From positions 62,001-126,000 of the forward strand of contig NZ_JAEEGA010000005.1 of the NCBI RefSeq assembly GCF_017829975.1: a stretch of DNA of 64,000 nt. Reading direction: 5' to 3'. This document shows positions 18,184-27,097 of the stretch, in pieces (the first letter of the stretch is position 1; each line of letters begins with the position of its first letter). Made by a program: the position numbers and the translations under genes. The notes under the pieces are model-generated. The model was not told the DNA's origin. It did not search any database and saw only the letters and a list, made by a program, of their open reading frames with translations. Source of the DNA: Vagococcus allomyrinae (lineage in GTDB: Bacteria; Bacillota; Bacilli; Lactobacillales; Vagococcaceae).

Positions 18184-20121
18184 CTAACTGTAATACCCAT
18201 CACTCGTAAGCAAATCAATCAATCGTTCAATAAACTTCTCTCTGCTGTTGCTTCTTGCCAGATACTCAACATGATAAGCTTCCGCCACAACCTCAATAAT
18301 TCTTGGGAAAATCCGATTAAACACCTGGGAATCACTTTTTCTCACAGCTAATGCCAGTACCAAATCAACTTCTTTACCAGCCCAATCCAGCTGCCCAGTC
18401 GATTGAATCACCATAATGCCGGTTTGGAGCGCATCATACTTAACCGCATGAGGAATCGCAATTTTACTGGGAAATGCCGTTGAAGAAAAGGTTTCTCTTG
18501 CCTCCAGCTCCCCCTTAAATTGACTTTCCACATAGTTCTTCGCTAGAAACAGGTCCATAATCTTCGCTAAAATCTTTGATCGGTCTAAATCCTGAGTCAA
18601 TTGCACATAAAGGTCTTCTGAAATCCACTCAGGAAGTGTTTGCCATAAAAATTGCCGGTATTTAGCTTGATAAATCGTCTCTATCTTCACTCTCACTTTA
18701 TTTACATCACTATTAGTAACAAATTCTTTAATCATCACAACACCTTCATTCTGGCGAAACTCAACAGGAATCTCGTTACCTCCAAAGGTTGTCACTATGA
18801 GATCTGCTTCCGCTAAGTTAGAAATTTGCGAAAAATCCTCATAAACGCTGCTAATCCTGATTTCTTGGGCAAAATTCTCCAATAGTTTTGAGGTCATGAT
18901 CTTTCCCATATGTAAATAAGCCGGCGTTACAATAACGGTTTGAAGTTTTTTATCCTCCTCTGTCTTATTATCGATAAACGTGCCGATGTGCAGTGCCAGA
19001 AAAGAAATCTCATCTTCATTGATCTCAATTTGCAATTTTTCTGACAGTAAGGAGGCCATATAAACCGCGATATCAAACAGAATGGGGTATTTGATTTTAA
19101 TATCAAGTAAACTAAAATTACGAATCGAGCGATTTTCCTGAGCACGATTGTACAGATTTTGTACATGATAAATCAATTTTTGGCGAAATTGAGCATCTGA
19201 AAAATCCAACAAATACACACTGGAAAGCTCCTCTAAAACCCTGTCTAATATCGCCTCCAATCCGTTACTAATATAGTCATCATAAGCCTGAGGAGTATCC
19301 TTGATTTCGGTATAACACAAGACGGTCAATTCCAGTCGATCCTGATGATGCAACTTCAAATCAAACCTCTCCTTCAACTCGTCACAAATCAAAGCAATTA
19401 CTTTCTCTGCGGTAGACTCCTTAAAACCACTTGCTAATTTGGAGATTACTTCTGATCCATCCTCTTCAACCACATTCACCCTGGACCGATCAATCGCTAA
19501 AGCCAGATGAAGAATAAAATTTTGAAAAAAATAAGTATTCGGGGAAAACTCGTATTTTTTGAAGGCCTGTCGAGAAATTGCCACTACGCTTTTTAAGTTT
19601 AAATCACCCAGAAATTTCTGGATATCTTCTTTAAATGACGTTCCCTGAGTGTTTTGCTCCTTAATCAAGTCCACCATCAAATCACGCTTTTTCTTCTCTG
19701 TCCCAGTTAAAATAAAGCGACTGGCCGTTTGCGAAATCTTGAGCTCATACTTCTTTGCCATTAAGCTAAGGGCAGCTAAATCTGACCGAATGGTAGCATC
19801 TGAGACATAAAGTGAATCTGCTAAATCGAATAATTCAGTCCCTCGATCCCTACTTTTAAACAACCTGCGAAGCACATGAAAACGCCGATTGTTAAGCGAA
19901 TTATTTTCAGAAGGAACCTCATGAGTTTTCTTGAATAGGTTGATTCGATAGCCTTCACGACTAGATTCAATTAACAGTGGATCTTCAGCATTTATTTTCC
20001 GTATGTAAGAACGAATTGTTCGATCTGTCACGCCTAACATATTCGCTAGCTTCTTAGCTGACACAAAATTTCCACTCTCCTGCTTCCGCAAATAACTCAT
20101 CAATGCCTCACTCTTAGTCAT
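18184..20121 (-). CDS. PRD-containing transcriptional activator with PTS EIIB- and EIIA-like domains
   Basis: The 645-aa regulator follows the MtlR/LicR/ManR plan. An N-terminal winged helix (KKLANMLGVTDRTIRSYIRK) is followed by a second helical DNA-binding region, two PTS regulation domains at about residues 180-400, an EIIB(gat)-like segment around 405-490, and an EIIA of the fructose/mannitol type at the end, where the expected active His is in IAIPHAVKYD (His558). Phosphorylation by PTS proteins should set its activity. It is the last gene of the operon with the GH1 enzyme and EIIABC, and is the obvious local regulator. I choose ATG 20119-20121, 7 bases after GGAGG. The EIIB active Cys is not evident to me. 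Confidence 0.9.
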   Translation of the reverse strand: MTKSEALMSYLRKQESGNFVSAKKLANMLGVTDRTIRSYIRKINAEDPLLIESSREGYRINLFKKTHEVPSENNSLNNRRFHVLRRLFKSRDRGTELFDLADSLYVSDATIRSDLAALSLMAKKYELKISQTASRFILTGTEKKKRDLMVDLIKEQNTQGTSFKEDIQKFLGDLNLKSVVAISRQAFKKYEFSPNTYFFQNFILHLALAIDRSRVNVVEEDGSEVISKLASGFKESTAEKVIALICDELKERFDLKLHHQDRLELTVLCYTEIKDTPQAYDDYISNGLEAILDRVLEELSSVYLLDFSDAQFRQKLIYHVQNLYNRAQENRSIRNFSLLDIKIKYPILFDIAVYMASLLSEKLQIEINEDEISFLALHIGTFIDNKTEEDKKLQTVIVTPAYLHMGKIMTSKLLENFAQEIRISSVYEDFSQISNLAEADLIVTTFGGNEIPVEFRQNEGVVMIKEFVTNSDVNKVRVKIETIYQAKYRQFLWQTLPEWISEDLYVQLTQDLDRSKILAKIMDLFLAKNYVESQFKGELEARETFSSTAFPSKIAIPHAVKYDALQTGIMVIQSTGQLDWAGKEVDLVLALAVRKSDSQVFNRIFPRIIEVVAEAYHVEYLARSNSREKFIERLIDLLTSDGYYS

Positions 20122-20185
20122 CAAGCATCCTCCTTTTTCTTAATAGTCCGCCCGTCACTACATTTTATTTCGCTGTCCTATATTT

Positions 20186-21637
20186 CTAAAGCTGTGCACC
20201 GTCTGATTCAATTACAGATTTATACCAATTAAAACTTTCTTTTTTCAGTCTTTTTCTGGTCCCATTTCCTTCATCATCAATGTCTACGTATATAAACCCA
20301 TAACGTTTTGACATCTGTTGTGACGAACAGCTAACAATATCAATCGGCCCCCACGCGCAATAGGCAATGATTTCTGCCCCATCGTAAATTGCTCGTCCAA
20401 CTTGCTCAATATGATCCCCTAAATAGCTAGTACGATAATCATCCTGGATTTTTCCAGCTTCGATTTTATCATACATGCCAAAGCCATTTTCAGCAATCAG
20501 GATGGGTTTTTGATAACGGTCCCAGTATTGCGATAATGAGTTATATAAGCCTTGGGGATCTATTTCCCAGCCCCAAGGATTGGCTTCCAAATATGGGTTA
20601 GGCGTAATGGCGTCGGCTTTATTTGTATTTTTAGTGGCATCCACCATTTGAGAAAAGTAATAGGAAATCGCTAAATAATCCATGGTATTTTCACGCAACA
20701 GTTGTAGTTCATCTTCCGTCACCTCCAATGAAATCTGATTTTCTTTGAAATAATTCCAAGCAAATTTAGGGTATTCACCTCTAAATTGCACATCTGTAAA
20801 GAAATATTGCATGCGATTATGTTGCATTGCTAACACGACATCATCAGGCCGACATGAATACGGATAAACCGTACCGTCCGCTACCATCGTCCCCATCTGC
20901 AACTCAGCATCGAGTGTTTTTGCGTAAGCTCTTACTTTCGCCACCGCCACTAACTGATTATGCACACCTTGATATTCCGCTTGAGCCATATTCTCATATT
21001 GATCCTTGCAAATCCCTAAAGACAGCCAAGGTTCTATCTGAATCATATTAATTTGATTAATCACGATCCAATACTTGACTTTGTGACCTAAGCGATCTAA
21101 TAAACATTTCCCATATCGTTCAAACAGTGAAATTACGGCTTTATTGGTCCAACCACCGTATGTCAGCGTTAGATTAATGGGCATTTCATAATGGAGCATC
21201 GTGATGATTGGCTCCATGCCAACTGCTCGAATTTTATCAATCATCTTTTCATAATGCGCTAACGCCGCTTCATTCGGCGTATTTTCATCGCCATTGGGAA
21301 ATACCCGTGACCAATCAATGGATGTTCGGAAGGCTTTAAGTCCCATTTCTGCCAATAACTCCAAGTCACTTTCATAGGTGTGGTAAAAGTCAATCCCATG
21401 GCGTTTGGGATAAAAGTGAGTGGTGTCTGCCAACCCTTCCTTTACCATTGCCACTGTCATCCCTTGCTTTTCTAAAAACTGAATTTCTTCATTGGATAAT
21501 CCCTTCAAGTAAGGCTGGACATCTGAAGAATTTGGTTGTTTGCCATCGACCGTATAAGCACCATCTGCTTGACTAGCTGCAATCGCCCCTCCCCATAAGA
21601 AATCTTTTGGAAAGTTAGCGTATTGGTTTGTTCTCAT
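20186..21637 (-). CDS. GH1 6-phospho-beta-glycosidase-like protein with Gln at the acid/base position
   Basis: The 483-aa protein belongs to glycoside hydrolase family 1: FPKDFLWGGAIAASQADGAY at the start, FRTSIDWSRVFPNGDE, the nucleophile motif LIAENGFG with Glu383, and a C-terminal phosphate-binding region SKRYGFIYVD. The acid/base motif, normally (T/F)NE, reads VINQ: codon CAA at 21053-21055 gives Gln195. In plants the same change marks myrosinases, which cleave thioglucosides without an acid catalyst. There is also a long insertion at about residues 40-75. Genes abut EIIC (stop/start adjacent), so the substrate should be a phosphorylated disaccharide or glycoside imported by this PTS; activity on S-linked or activated aglycones is a hypothesis. 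Confidence 0.9.
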   Translation of the reverse strand: MRTNQYANFPKDFLWGGAIAASQADGAYTVDGKQPNSSDVQPYLKGLSNEEIQFLEKQGMTVAMVKEGLADTTHFYPKRHGIDFYHTYESDLELLAEMGLKAFRTSIDWSRVFPNGDENTPNEAALAHYEKMIDKIRAVGMEPIITMLHYEMPINLTLTYGGWTNKAVISLFERYGKCLLDRLGHKVKYWIVINQINMIQIEPWLSLGICKDQYENMAQAEYQGVHNQLVAVAKVRAYAKTLDAELQMGTMVADGTVYPYSCRPDDVVLAMQHNRMQYFFTDVQFRGEYPKFAWNYFKENQISLEVTEDELQLLRENTMDYLAISYYFSQMVDATKNTNKADAITPNPYLEANPWGWEIDPQGLYNSLSQYWDRYQKPILIAENGFGMYDKIEAGKIQDDYRTSYLGDHIEQVGRAIYDGAEIIAYCAWGPIDIVSCSSQQMSKRYGFIYVDIDDEGNGTRKRLKKESFNWYKSVIESDGAQL

Positions 21638-22882
21638 TTATTCTTCCTCCATTAATTCTTGATCCTGTGCTAATGCCTGCTTATCATAAATTTTGAAGAA
21701 TGGCAGATAAACCAGCCAAGACACAACAAAGATTACAATAACTAAAAGAACCCCTGTAAAAGACCGGGTCATGATCCAACTTTGAATGATTGTTGGCACA
21801 TACCACAATTGAAAGGGTTGATATGGTATTGGCACAAGCCCAAGGCTCATTGAAAACCAGACAATCAGTGGGCCAAGTATGCCGTTAATCCACATTGGCA
21901 CCATTAAAATCGGGTTGAAGGCAATTGGTGCACCAAACACAATCGGTTCATTTATATTAAAAAGCGACGGAATGATTGATGCTTTCCCAATCATGCGTAG
22001 TCTTGGTGACTTCGCCATAAATGCCAGCATGATACATAAAGACAAGGTAGCTCCGCCCCCACCAATAAGAAATAAATTCACTGCTTCACTGGTGTAAATC
22101 AACGAGGCTGAACCACCTGCGGCAACGGCACTTTGGTTCTGAGCAATAGCCGGAAGCGTGATGGCAATTTGTACAGGGTAAAGCACCCAACTTGAAATAC
22201 CAAAGGTGTATAAAAAGGAAAATGCCAAAAAATTGATAATCAGAAATCCCCAGAAACCACCACCTAAGTTGATCAGTGGTTCAAACAGACGATTGATTAC
22301 TTCAGAAAGGTTAATTTTCATTTGGAAAGTAAAGAACCAACCGATGAGCAAAATAATCGTAATAGGAATTAACGTATTGAACCAAACTGCCACAAAATCA
22401 GGAATAGCTGATTCTTCACCAATCAATTTCCATTTAGAGAATAAGTGCATGATAACGCCAACAAATAAGCCTGCTATCAACGCAGCAATCATGCCACCAG
22501 TCCCAAATAAATTCAAATCAAATGAAATGATTCCTTCATCGCTAATACTTGGAAAGGTGATTAAGAGAAAGAAAGCCACACCAGCTAACCCAGCTTGCTT
22601 TTCAACATCTGGATGCTTTTTATGTTTCATCACTGATTGTGGAATTAAAAAAGCCAAAAACAATGAAAATAACCCGAAAGAAAAGGTACTAATCATTGAA
22701 AGATCTGGAAATTGTTGCCAATAATCATGTACAATTGAAAAAATCGTGGCAAAAGAGCCGATAAACACGAGCGGCATTGACGTTAAAATTGCATCTTGGA
22801 TGGATGCCACCCAACTATTTTTGGCAATCTTGTTGACCTTAGGCGAAAAGCTATCCGTCATCCAAGCCATAAACTTATCCAT
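21638..22882 (-). CDS. PTS lactose/cellobiose-family EIIC
   Basis: Membrane permease that imports and phosphorylates a beta-glycoside. The 414-aa protein begins MDKFMAWMTDSFSPKVNKIA and contains about ten hydrophobic segments; NINEPIVFGAPIAFNPILMVP near residue 310 is the characteristic EIIC(cel) signature including the conserved Glu. The ATG at 22880-22882 follows GGAGGGG; it overlaps the end of the EIIA gene by 8 bases, so translation is coupled. Downstream is the GH1 gene. Confidence 0.93.
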   Translation of the reverse strand: MDKFMAWMTDSFSPKVNKIAKNSWVASIQDAILTSMPLVFIGSFATIFSIVHDYWQQFPDLSMISTFSFGLFSLFLAFLIPQSVMKHKKHPDVEKQAGLAGVAFFLLITFPSISDEGIISFDLNLFGTGGMIAALIAGLFVGVIMHLFSKWKLIGEESAIPDFVAVWFNTLIPITIILLIGWFFTFQMKINLSEVINRLFEPLINLGGGFWGFLIINFLAFSFLYTFGISSWVLYPVQIAITLPAIAQNQSAVAAGGSASLIYTSEAVNLFLIGGGGATLSLCIMLAFMAKSPRLRMIGKASIIPSLFNINEPIVFGAPIAFNPILMVPMWINGILGPLIVWFSMSLGLVPIPYQPFQLWYVPTIIQSWIMTRSFTGVLLVIVIFVVSWLVYLPFFKIYDKQALAQDQELMEEE

Positions 22883-23213
22883 TTTGTTCCCCTCCAATTT
22901 TTTGATAAATTTTAATAATTTCCTTCATTAGATTGATTTCAGACATGACTGTCATTAGTGTATCTTGAGCATGACCAAATAATGGGGAATAGGGAATAGT
23001 TATTCCTTCCGCTTCTTTTTGCAGGGTCTCTGTTTGAGATTTATGGGCGCGGGTAATCTCTTGGCTTGCTAATTTCATTAAATCCTCTGATTCACTAAAA
23101 TCCCGATCAGAGGCTTTCCCGACAGCTTGAAACACGTAATCCCGAGCATTCCCTGCATGTAAAATAACTTGCATAGACAGTAAGTTTAACGCGTCTCTAT
23201 CCACGGCCTCCAT
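22875..23213 (-). CDS. PTS lactose/cellobiose-family EIIA
   Basis: The 112-aa helical phosphocarrier has the conserved active site PLFGHAQDTLM, with His81 as the phosphorylated residue, plus HAGNARDYVFQA near residue 19-30. It passes phosphate from HPr to EIIB. The gene overlaps its EIIB neighbour by one base (stop/start) and EIIC by 8. Confidence 0.94.
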   Translation of the reverse strand: MEAVDRDALNLLSMQVILHAGNARDYVFQAVGKASDRDFSESEDLMKLASQEITRAHKSQTETLQKEAEGITIPYSPLFGHAQDTLMTVMSEINLMKEIIKIYQKIGGEQNG

Positions 23214-23533
23214 TAATCAGCACCCTCTTCCAATATTTTTTGGGCAAACTCGATTAAGCCGTTACCGTCCAAAGCACCATAGACCCGTTGGGGAATCAAG
23301 CCATATTTAATTCCTTCCGCATCGCCTATTTCCTTCACTTCGTCTAACATGTATTTCAAATGGGGGGCAATCAACAATAAATCATACTCAGATAAATTCT
23401 CAGAAAGCTCTGACTCACTGCGTGCCTTAAGCTCGTAATCAAGCCCTTTTTTCTTGGCGGCTTTTCTAGCCGCCGCTGCCATAAATCCTGATGAAGCACC
23501 TGCACCACATACTAATAAAATTTTTTCCGTCAT
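23213..23533 (-). CDS. PTS lactose/cellobiose-family EIIB
   Basis: The 106-aa protein begins MTEKILLVCGAGASSGFM, in which Cys9 is the phosphocysteine. It is the first gene of the operon EIIB-EIIA-EIIC-GH1-PRD regulator. A good AAGGAGG site precedes the ATG. The upstream region has a weak promoter and a palindrome suited to activator binding. Confidence 0.94.
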   Translation of the reverse strand: MTEKILLVCGAGASSGFMAAAARKAAKKKGLDYELKARSESELSENLSEYDLLLIAPHLKYMLDEVKEIGDAEGIKYGLIPQRVYGALDGNGLIEFAQKILEEGAD

Positions 23534-23606
23534 AAAAATTCCTCCTTAAGCTTTTTGTTGACACTCTTATCATAGCAACCGGACAAAGTGGATACATTTA
23601 TTTCTC

Positions 23607-23624
23607 TTTCCTAGTGCTAGGAAA
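23607..23624 (-). promoter_or_regulatory. Candidate operator of the PRD activator
   Basis: TTTCCTAGTGCTAGGAAA is an 18-bp inverted repeat with perfect 8-bp arms. It lies upstream of a TATGAT hexamer that lacks a good -35, the arrangement expected for an activator-dependent promoter in front of the EIIB gene. Confidence 0.6.
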
Positions 23625-23642
23625 AGGAAAATCAATCTCAAA

Positions 23643-23673
23643 CTCAAAAAAGGAATGCTCACTCTAAGCATTC
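23643..23673 (-). terminator. Terminator of the mannose-PTS/hxl operon
   Basis: AGGAATGCT / AGCATTCCT hairpin followed by TTTTTT on the minus strand, about 40 bases after hxlB. Confidence 0.8.
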
Positions 23674-23712
23674 CTAATACCAATGGGATTTAATTTTTTT
23701 CAGGCAAGCTCC

Positions 23713-24279
23713 TTATTCTAAATTTGCATGACGAGGAAACATGGTATCTGTTGTCTCATTGACTAACTCCATCAGCGACATGATCATGGCATCATAGACC
23801 AAAAAGCTTAATTGTTCGTAGGAAGAACCCATTGGTTGAACCGATTGCCCTACTAATTCTTCAGCCGCCACTTTTGGTGAAGCACCGGGTAAGACAAATT
23901 TCACATCAGCCAGTTTTCCAATCGTTGAATCCGGGTTAATCGTGTTCAATGCAAGGATGACATGATGCTGTTTAGCTTTCTCTGCCATCGCCACGAGACT
24001 TTGGGTTTCCCCAGATCCTGACCCGATAATCAAGAGATCGCCTTCCTGAGCACTGGTCGTTGTCAGGTCACCTACCACACTGACATCAAACCCTAGATGC
24101 ATCATGCGATTGGCAAAGCCACGGATCGCTAGGCCAGATCGACCTGCTCCGGCCACAAAAATTTTCTGTGCTTTTGAGACGACTTTCACAAATAAATCTA
24201 ACTGCGCTCCGTCAACTTTTTCCAAGTTGATGGTTAACTCTCTCAGAATCATCTCTGTGTTTGTCTTCACATCAATCAT
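23713..24279 (-). CDS. hxlB: 6-phospho-3-hexuloisomerase (SIS domain)
   Basis: The 188-aa SIS-domain protein interconverts arabino-3-hexulose 6-phosphate and fructose 6-phosphate. Typical stretches are KIFVAGAGRSGLAIRGFANR (residues about 34-53), VGDLTTTSAQEGDLLIIGSG and the C-terminal SSYEQLSFLVYDAMI. With HxlA it forms the ribulose monophosphate route, used for formaldehyde fixation or, in reverse, for making ribulose 5-phosphate from fructose 6-phosphate. The start follows the hxlA stop by one base and has AAAGGAGG. It is the last gene of the mannose-PTS operon. Confidence 0.92.
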   Translation of the reverse strand: MIDVKTNTEMILRELTINLEKVDGAQLDLFVKVVSKAQKIFVAGAGRSGLAIRGFANRMMHLGFDVSVVGDLTTTSAQEGDLLIIGSGSGETQSLVAMAEKAKQHHVILALNTINPDSTIGKLADVKFVLPGASPKVAAEELVGQSVQPMGSSYEQLSFLVYDAMIMSLMELVNETTDTMFPRHANLE

Positions 24280-24280
24280 T

Positions 24281-24916
24281 CTAACGACCTCCTTTCAATG
24301 CTTTGGCAATCAACCGAGCTTCTTTTACTGGGTTTGCTGCATTTAAAATACCACTGCCGACAATCAAAATATCCGGATTCAGCGCCAGATAAGCGTTAAT
24401 CGTTTGGCTACTAATGCCCCCGGCCACAGCTACTTTGACATTTTTTACATATTTCTTTATTTCGATTAGATCTTCCAACGGTGTCCGACCAGCTGCCTGC
24501 TGATCAGCGCCAGTGTGAACCGCAATCACATCTACGCCTAAGCTCTCGACTATCGGCACACGCGTCGCCAAGTCTTCTACACAAATCATATCTACCATAA
24601 TTTGCCGACCTTGTTTTCGCGCTTCATCAACACAGCCTTTAATCGTTAGATCATCCGTTACACCCAAGACTGTGACGTATTCTGCGCCGGCATCAAAAGC
24701 TAATTGTGCTTCATATGCACCAGCATCCATGATTTTGACATCGCAAAGTACAGCTAGTTCTGGGAATTTTTTTTTAATTTGCCGAACCGCTTCACGGCCA
24801 GCATCAATCACAAAAGGAGTTCCTACCTCTACAATGTCCACATACTCCACCAAATCTTCCAATTGTGTCATTGCCTGTTCTAAATTCAATTCATCAATTG
24901 CTAGTTGTAATTTCAT
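24281..24916 (-). CDS. hxlA: 3-hexulose-6-phosphate synthase (OMP decarboxylase superfamily)
   Basis: The 211-aa TIM-barrel enzyme condenses formaldehyde with ribulose 5-phosphate or runs in reverse. It begins MKLQLAIDELNLEQAM; the signature CDVKIMDAGAYEA (about residues 58-70) matches the DxKxxD site of the family, followed by VIAVHTGADQQAAGRTP and VAVAGGISSQTI. The related keto-gulonate-phosphate decarboxylase (UlaD) shares this fold, but the paired SIS isomerase next door favours HPS. The gene is 16 bases downstream of the PTS IID gene. Confidence 0.88.
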   Translation of the reverse strand: MKLQLAIDELNLEQAMTQLEDLVEYVDIVEVGTPFVIDAGREAVRQIKKKFPELAVLCDVKIMDAGAYEAQLAFDAGAEYVTVLGVTDDLTIKGCVDEARKQGRQIMVDMICVEDLATRVPIVESLGVDVIAVHTGADQQAAGRTPLEDLIEIKKYVKNVKVAVAGGISSQTINAYLALNPDILIVGSGILNAANPVKEARLIAKALKGGR

Positions 24917-24931
24917 TTTTCCTCTTCCACC

Positions 24932-25762
24932 TTATCCTAAAAATCCGAATGCCTTTCCTAAAATGCCTAGACCAAAAATAACAAAAATAATTAATAATGG
25001 GCTTATATTTTTCTTCAATAACCAAGAAACCAATAAGGTCAAAAGCAAGGCAAGCATACCAGGCATAATACTATCCAAAATATTTTGAACGGTTTGAGTG
25101 ACTACTTGTCCATCGTCATTCGTGATTCTAGTCGCCACAATTGGGATATTAATCGTTGTCCATTTGCTCACCAAAGCTCCCATTACAAATAGTCCCACTA
25201 CAGAAGCTCCCTCAGTTAGTTTTTTAACACGATTTCCAGCCATTTCCTTGATAATCTCATTGCCCTTTTCATAACCAACTTTTAATCCAAAATATTTAGT
25301 CGCTATGCGTACGACATTAATGGCAATAAAAAACAATAGGGGGCCACCTACACTACCCGTTAGCGCTAACGAAGCACCTAATGCTGCTAGTACGGGGCGC
25401 AGCGTCCCCCAAAAGATCGGATCACCCACTCCTGCTAAGGGACCCATCAAGCCAATTTTCATTGCTGAAATTGACGCCCCTGGCATTTGTTCTTCTCCTG
25501 CTACTGCATGTTCTTCTTCCATTGCGGCTGTCACCCCAAAAATAGGAGCAGTTAACCAAGGATGAGTGTTAAACCACTCCAAGTGTCGTTTTAATGCTGC
25601 GTTTCTTTCTGGTCCAGGCGGATAAAATCGTTTAATGGCAGGGATCATGATATAGCAATACCCCATTGCCTGGACACGTTCAAAGTTCATTGATCCTAAC
25701 AACAAGTTTGAACGAAGAAACATACTATTGATATCTTTTTTGGTTAATCCTTTTTGTTCCAT
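24932..25762 (-). CDS. PTS mannose-family EIID
   Basis: The 276-aa membrane subunit shows the EIID signature: LTKKDINSMFLRSNLLLGSM, NFERVQAMGYCYIMIPAIKR, GAMEEE-type sequence VTAAMEEEHAVAG and MGPLAGVGDPIFWGTLRPVL, with hydrophobic segments at the C-terminus. It forms the sugar channel with EIIC. I choose the second ATG (25760-25762), 7 bases from AGGAGG; the first ATG is too close to it. Confidence 0.95.
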   Translation of the reverse strand: MEQKGLTKKDINSMFLRSNLLLGSMNFERVQAMGYCYIMIPAIKRFYPPGPERNAALKRHLEWFNTHPWLTAPIFGVTAAMEEEHAVAGEEQMPGASISAMKIGLMGPLAGVGDPIFWGTLRPVLAALGASLALTGSVGGPLLFFIAINVVRIATKYFGLKVGYEKGNEIIKEMAGNRVKKLTEGASVVGLFVMGALVSKWTTINIPIVATRITNDDGQVVTQTVQNILDSIMPGMLALLLTLLVSWLLKKNISPLLIIFVIFGLGILGKAFGFLG

Positions 25763-25779
25763 CTTCATTCCTCCTTCTT

Positions 25780-26586
25780 CTACAAATCTAAATCATCATC
25801 GAGATCGGCCTCGATTTGACCAACAGTTGATGCTGTCATCGTCTGTGCACCTGTACTTTCATTTCGATATTTTAACTGTAAGTAGATAATAGCTAAACAA
25901 AGTCCTAAGCCCCCAAAGCCAACTAAATTAAATTCTGTAAAGGCAGCAAATAAGAAGCCGATATAGAAGAAAGGTTTCAGATGAGGAACATCCATCATGT
26001 TAATAACCATTGCATACCCCACCACAACGATAATTCCGCCACCTATTTGTAAGCCTCCGGTAATGACTTTAGGAATTTGATTTAAAAAATTTTGGACGGC
26101 TTGAGCATTGATTAAACAAATAATTAACGTTGGGATCATCACCCGTAAGGCTTGCAATGCCATTGCAGTATAATGCATGATTTCTATTCCACGATAATTC
26201 CCCTTTTCAGCGTAATTATCCGCTTGATGAATAAAGAAGACCGTCGTCGTTCTAACAAAAATAGTCAGAGCTTGACCCGCAGCAGCTAATGGAACGGCAA
26301 TCGCAATTCCTTCTCCAACGCCTTGGTTTGCAGTAATAACTAGAATGGTTGAGATGACTGATGCGATAGCTGTATCTGGAGCCATCGCTAAGCCAACATT
26401 CATCCAACCTAACGCCATCATTTCCAATGTGCCACCTAGAATAACACCAGTGGTTACATCGCCTAAAACTATGCCAACTAATGTACAAGCAACTAATGGG
26501 CGATGAGTTTGGGCCTCGTCTAACACGCTCCCAATCCCCGTAATTGCAGCCACTACCATTAATAGGATAATTTGTATGACACTCAC
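25780..26586 (-). CDS. PTS mannose-family EIIC
   Basis: The 268-aa polytopic subunit begins MSVIQIILLMVVAAITGIGS and contains GVILGGTLEMMALGWMNVG, the conserved EIIC(man) stretch, then MAPDTAIASVISTILV. The C-terminus ends in an acidic tail (EADLDDDLDL). Third gene of the IIA-IIB-IIC-IID series. Confidence 0.95.
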   Translation of the reverse strand: MSVIQIILLMVVAAITGIGSVLDEAQTHRPLVACTLVGIVLGDVTTGVILGGTLEMMALGWMNVGLAMAPDTAIASVISTILVITANQGVGEGIAIAVPLAAAGQALTIFVRTTTVFFIHQADNYAEKGNYRGIEIMHYTAMALQALRVMIPTLIICLINAQAVQNFLNQIPKVITGGLQIGGGIIVVVGYAMVINMMDVPHLKPFFYIGFLFAAFTEFNLVGFGGLGLCLAIIYLQLKYRNESTGAQTMTASTVGQIEADLDDDLDL

Positions 26587-26605
26587 CTTAACAACTCCTC
26601 ACTTT

Positions 26606-27097
26606 TTATTTTTTTAACTCACTTTTCAATGTTTTCATAAAATCGACACTTTGGTCCCCTGGTAGTTGTCTCAGTTCTAATTTAATAGCCAATTTACTTA
26701 ATTCTTCAAACGCTTTAATATCGGTTTCTTTAACACTGACCGCCTTGGTAATTTGCTTACGATCCGTTTCAAACCGCATTCCGCCAATATTAACTTCCTT
26801 AATATCTACGTCTTGTTGAACTAAACGGAGAATGTCTTCAGGATTTTCAAATAAAAGCATGGCTTTGGTGTTAGCATATTTGGGCGATTTATAAGCACGG
26901 GCCATTTTATCAACACTTACAGCACTTGCTTTAATATTTGACGGCGCTACTGATAAGACCAGTGTTTTTCGCATTTCATCATTTGCGACAGCATCTGACA
27001 CGATAATGATCCGTTCTACTGGGCGTAGTTTTACCCATTTTGTTAAGACTTGTCCGTGTATAAAGCGGTCATCAATTCGAGCTAATTCGATTATCAT
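26606..27097 (-). CDS. PTS mannose-family EIIB
   Basis: The 163-aa cytoplasmic subunit starts MIIELARIDDRFIHGQVLTK, with His14 as the phosphorylated residue. It transfers phosphate to the incoming sugar at the IIC/IID complex. The ATG overlaps the IIA stop by four bases. Confidence 0.95.
   Translation of the reverse strand: MIIELARIDDRFIHGQVLTKWVKLRPVERIIIVSDAVANDEMRKTLVLSVAPSNIKASAVSVDKMARAYKSPKYANTKAMLLFENPEDILRLVQQDVDIKEVNIGGMRFETDRKQITKAVSVKETDIKAFEELSKLAIKLELRQLPGDQSVDFMKTLKSELKK

Noticed and set aside
18927-19166. 79-codon frame inside the PRD regulator
   Set aside because: Same strand, other frame; a shadow.
22206-22724. 172-codon plus-strand frame
   Set aside because: Lies inside the EIIC gene on the other strand; translation is Lys/Asn/Pro-rich and matches no family.
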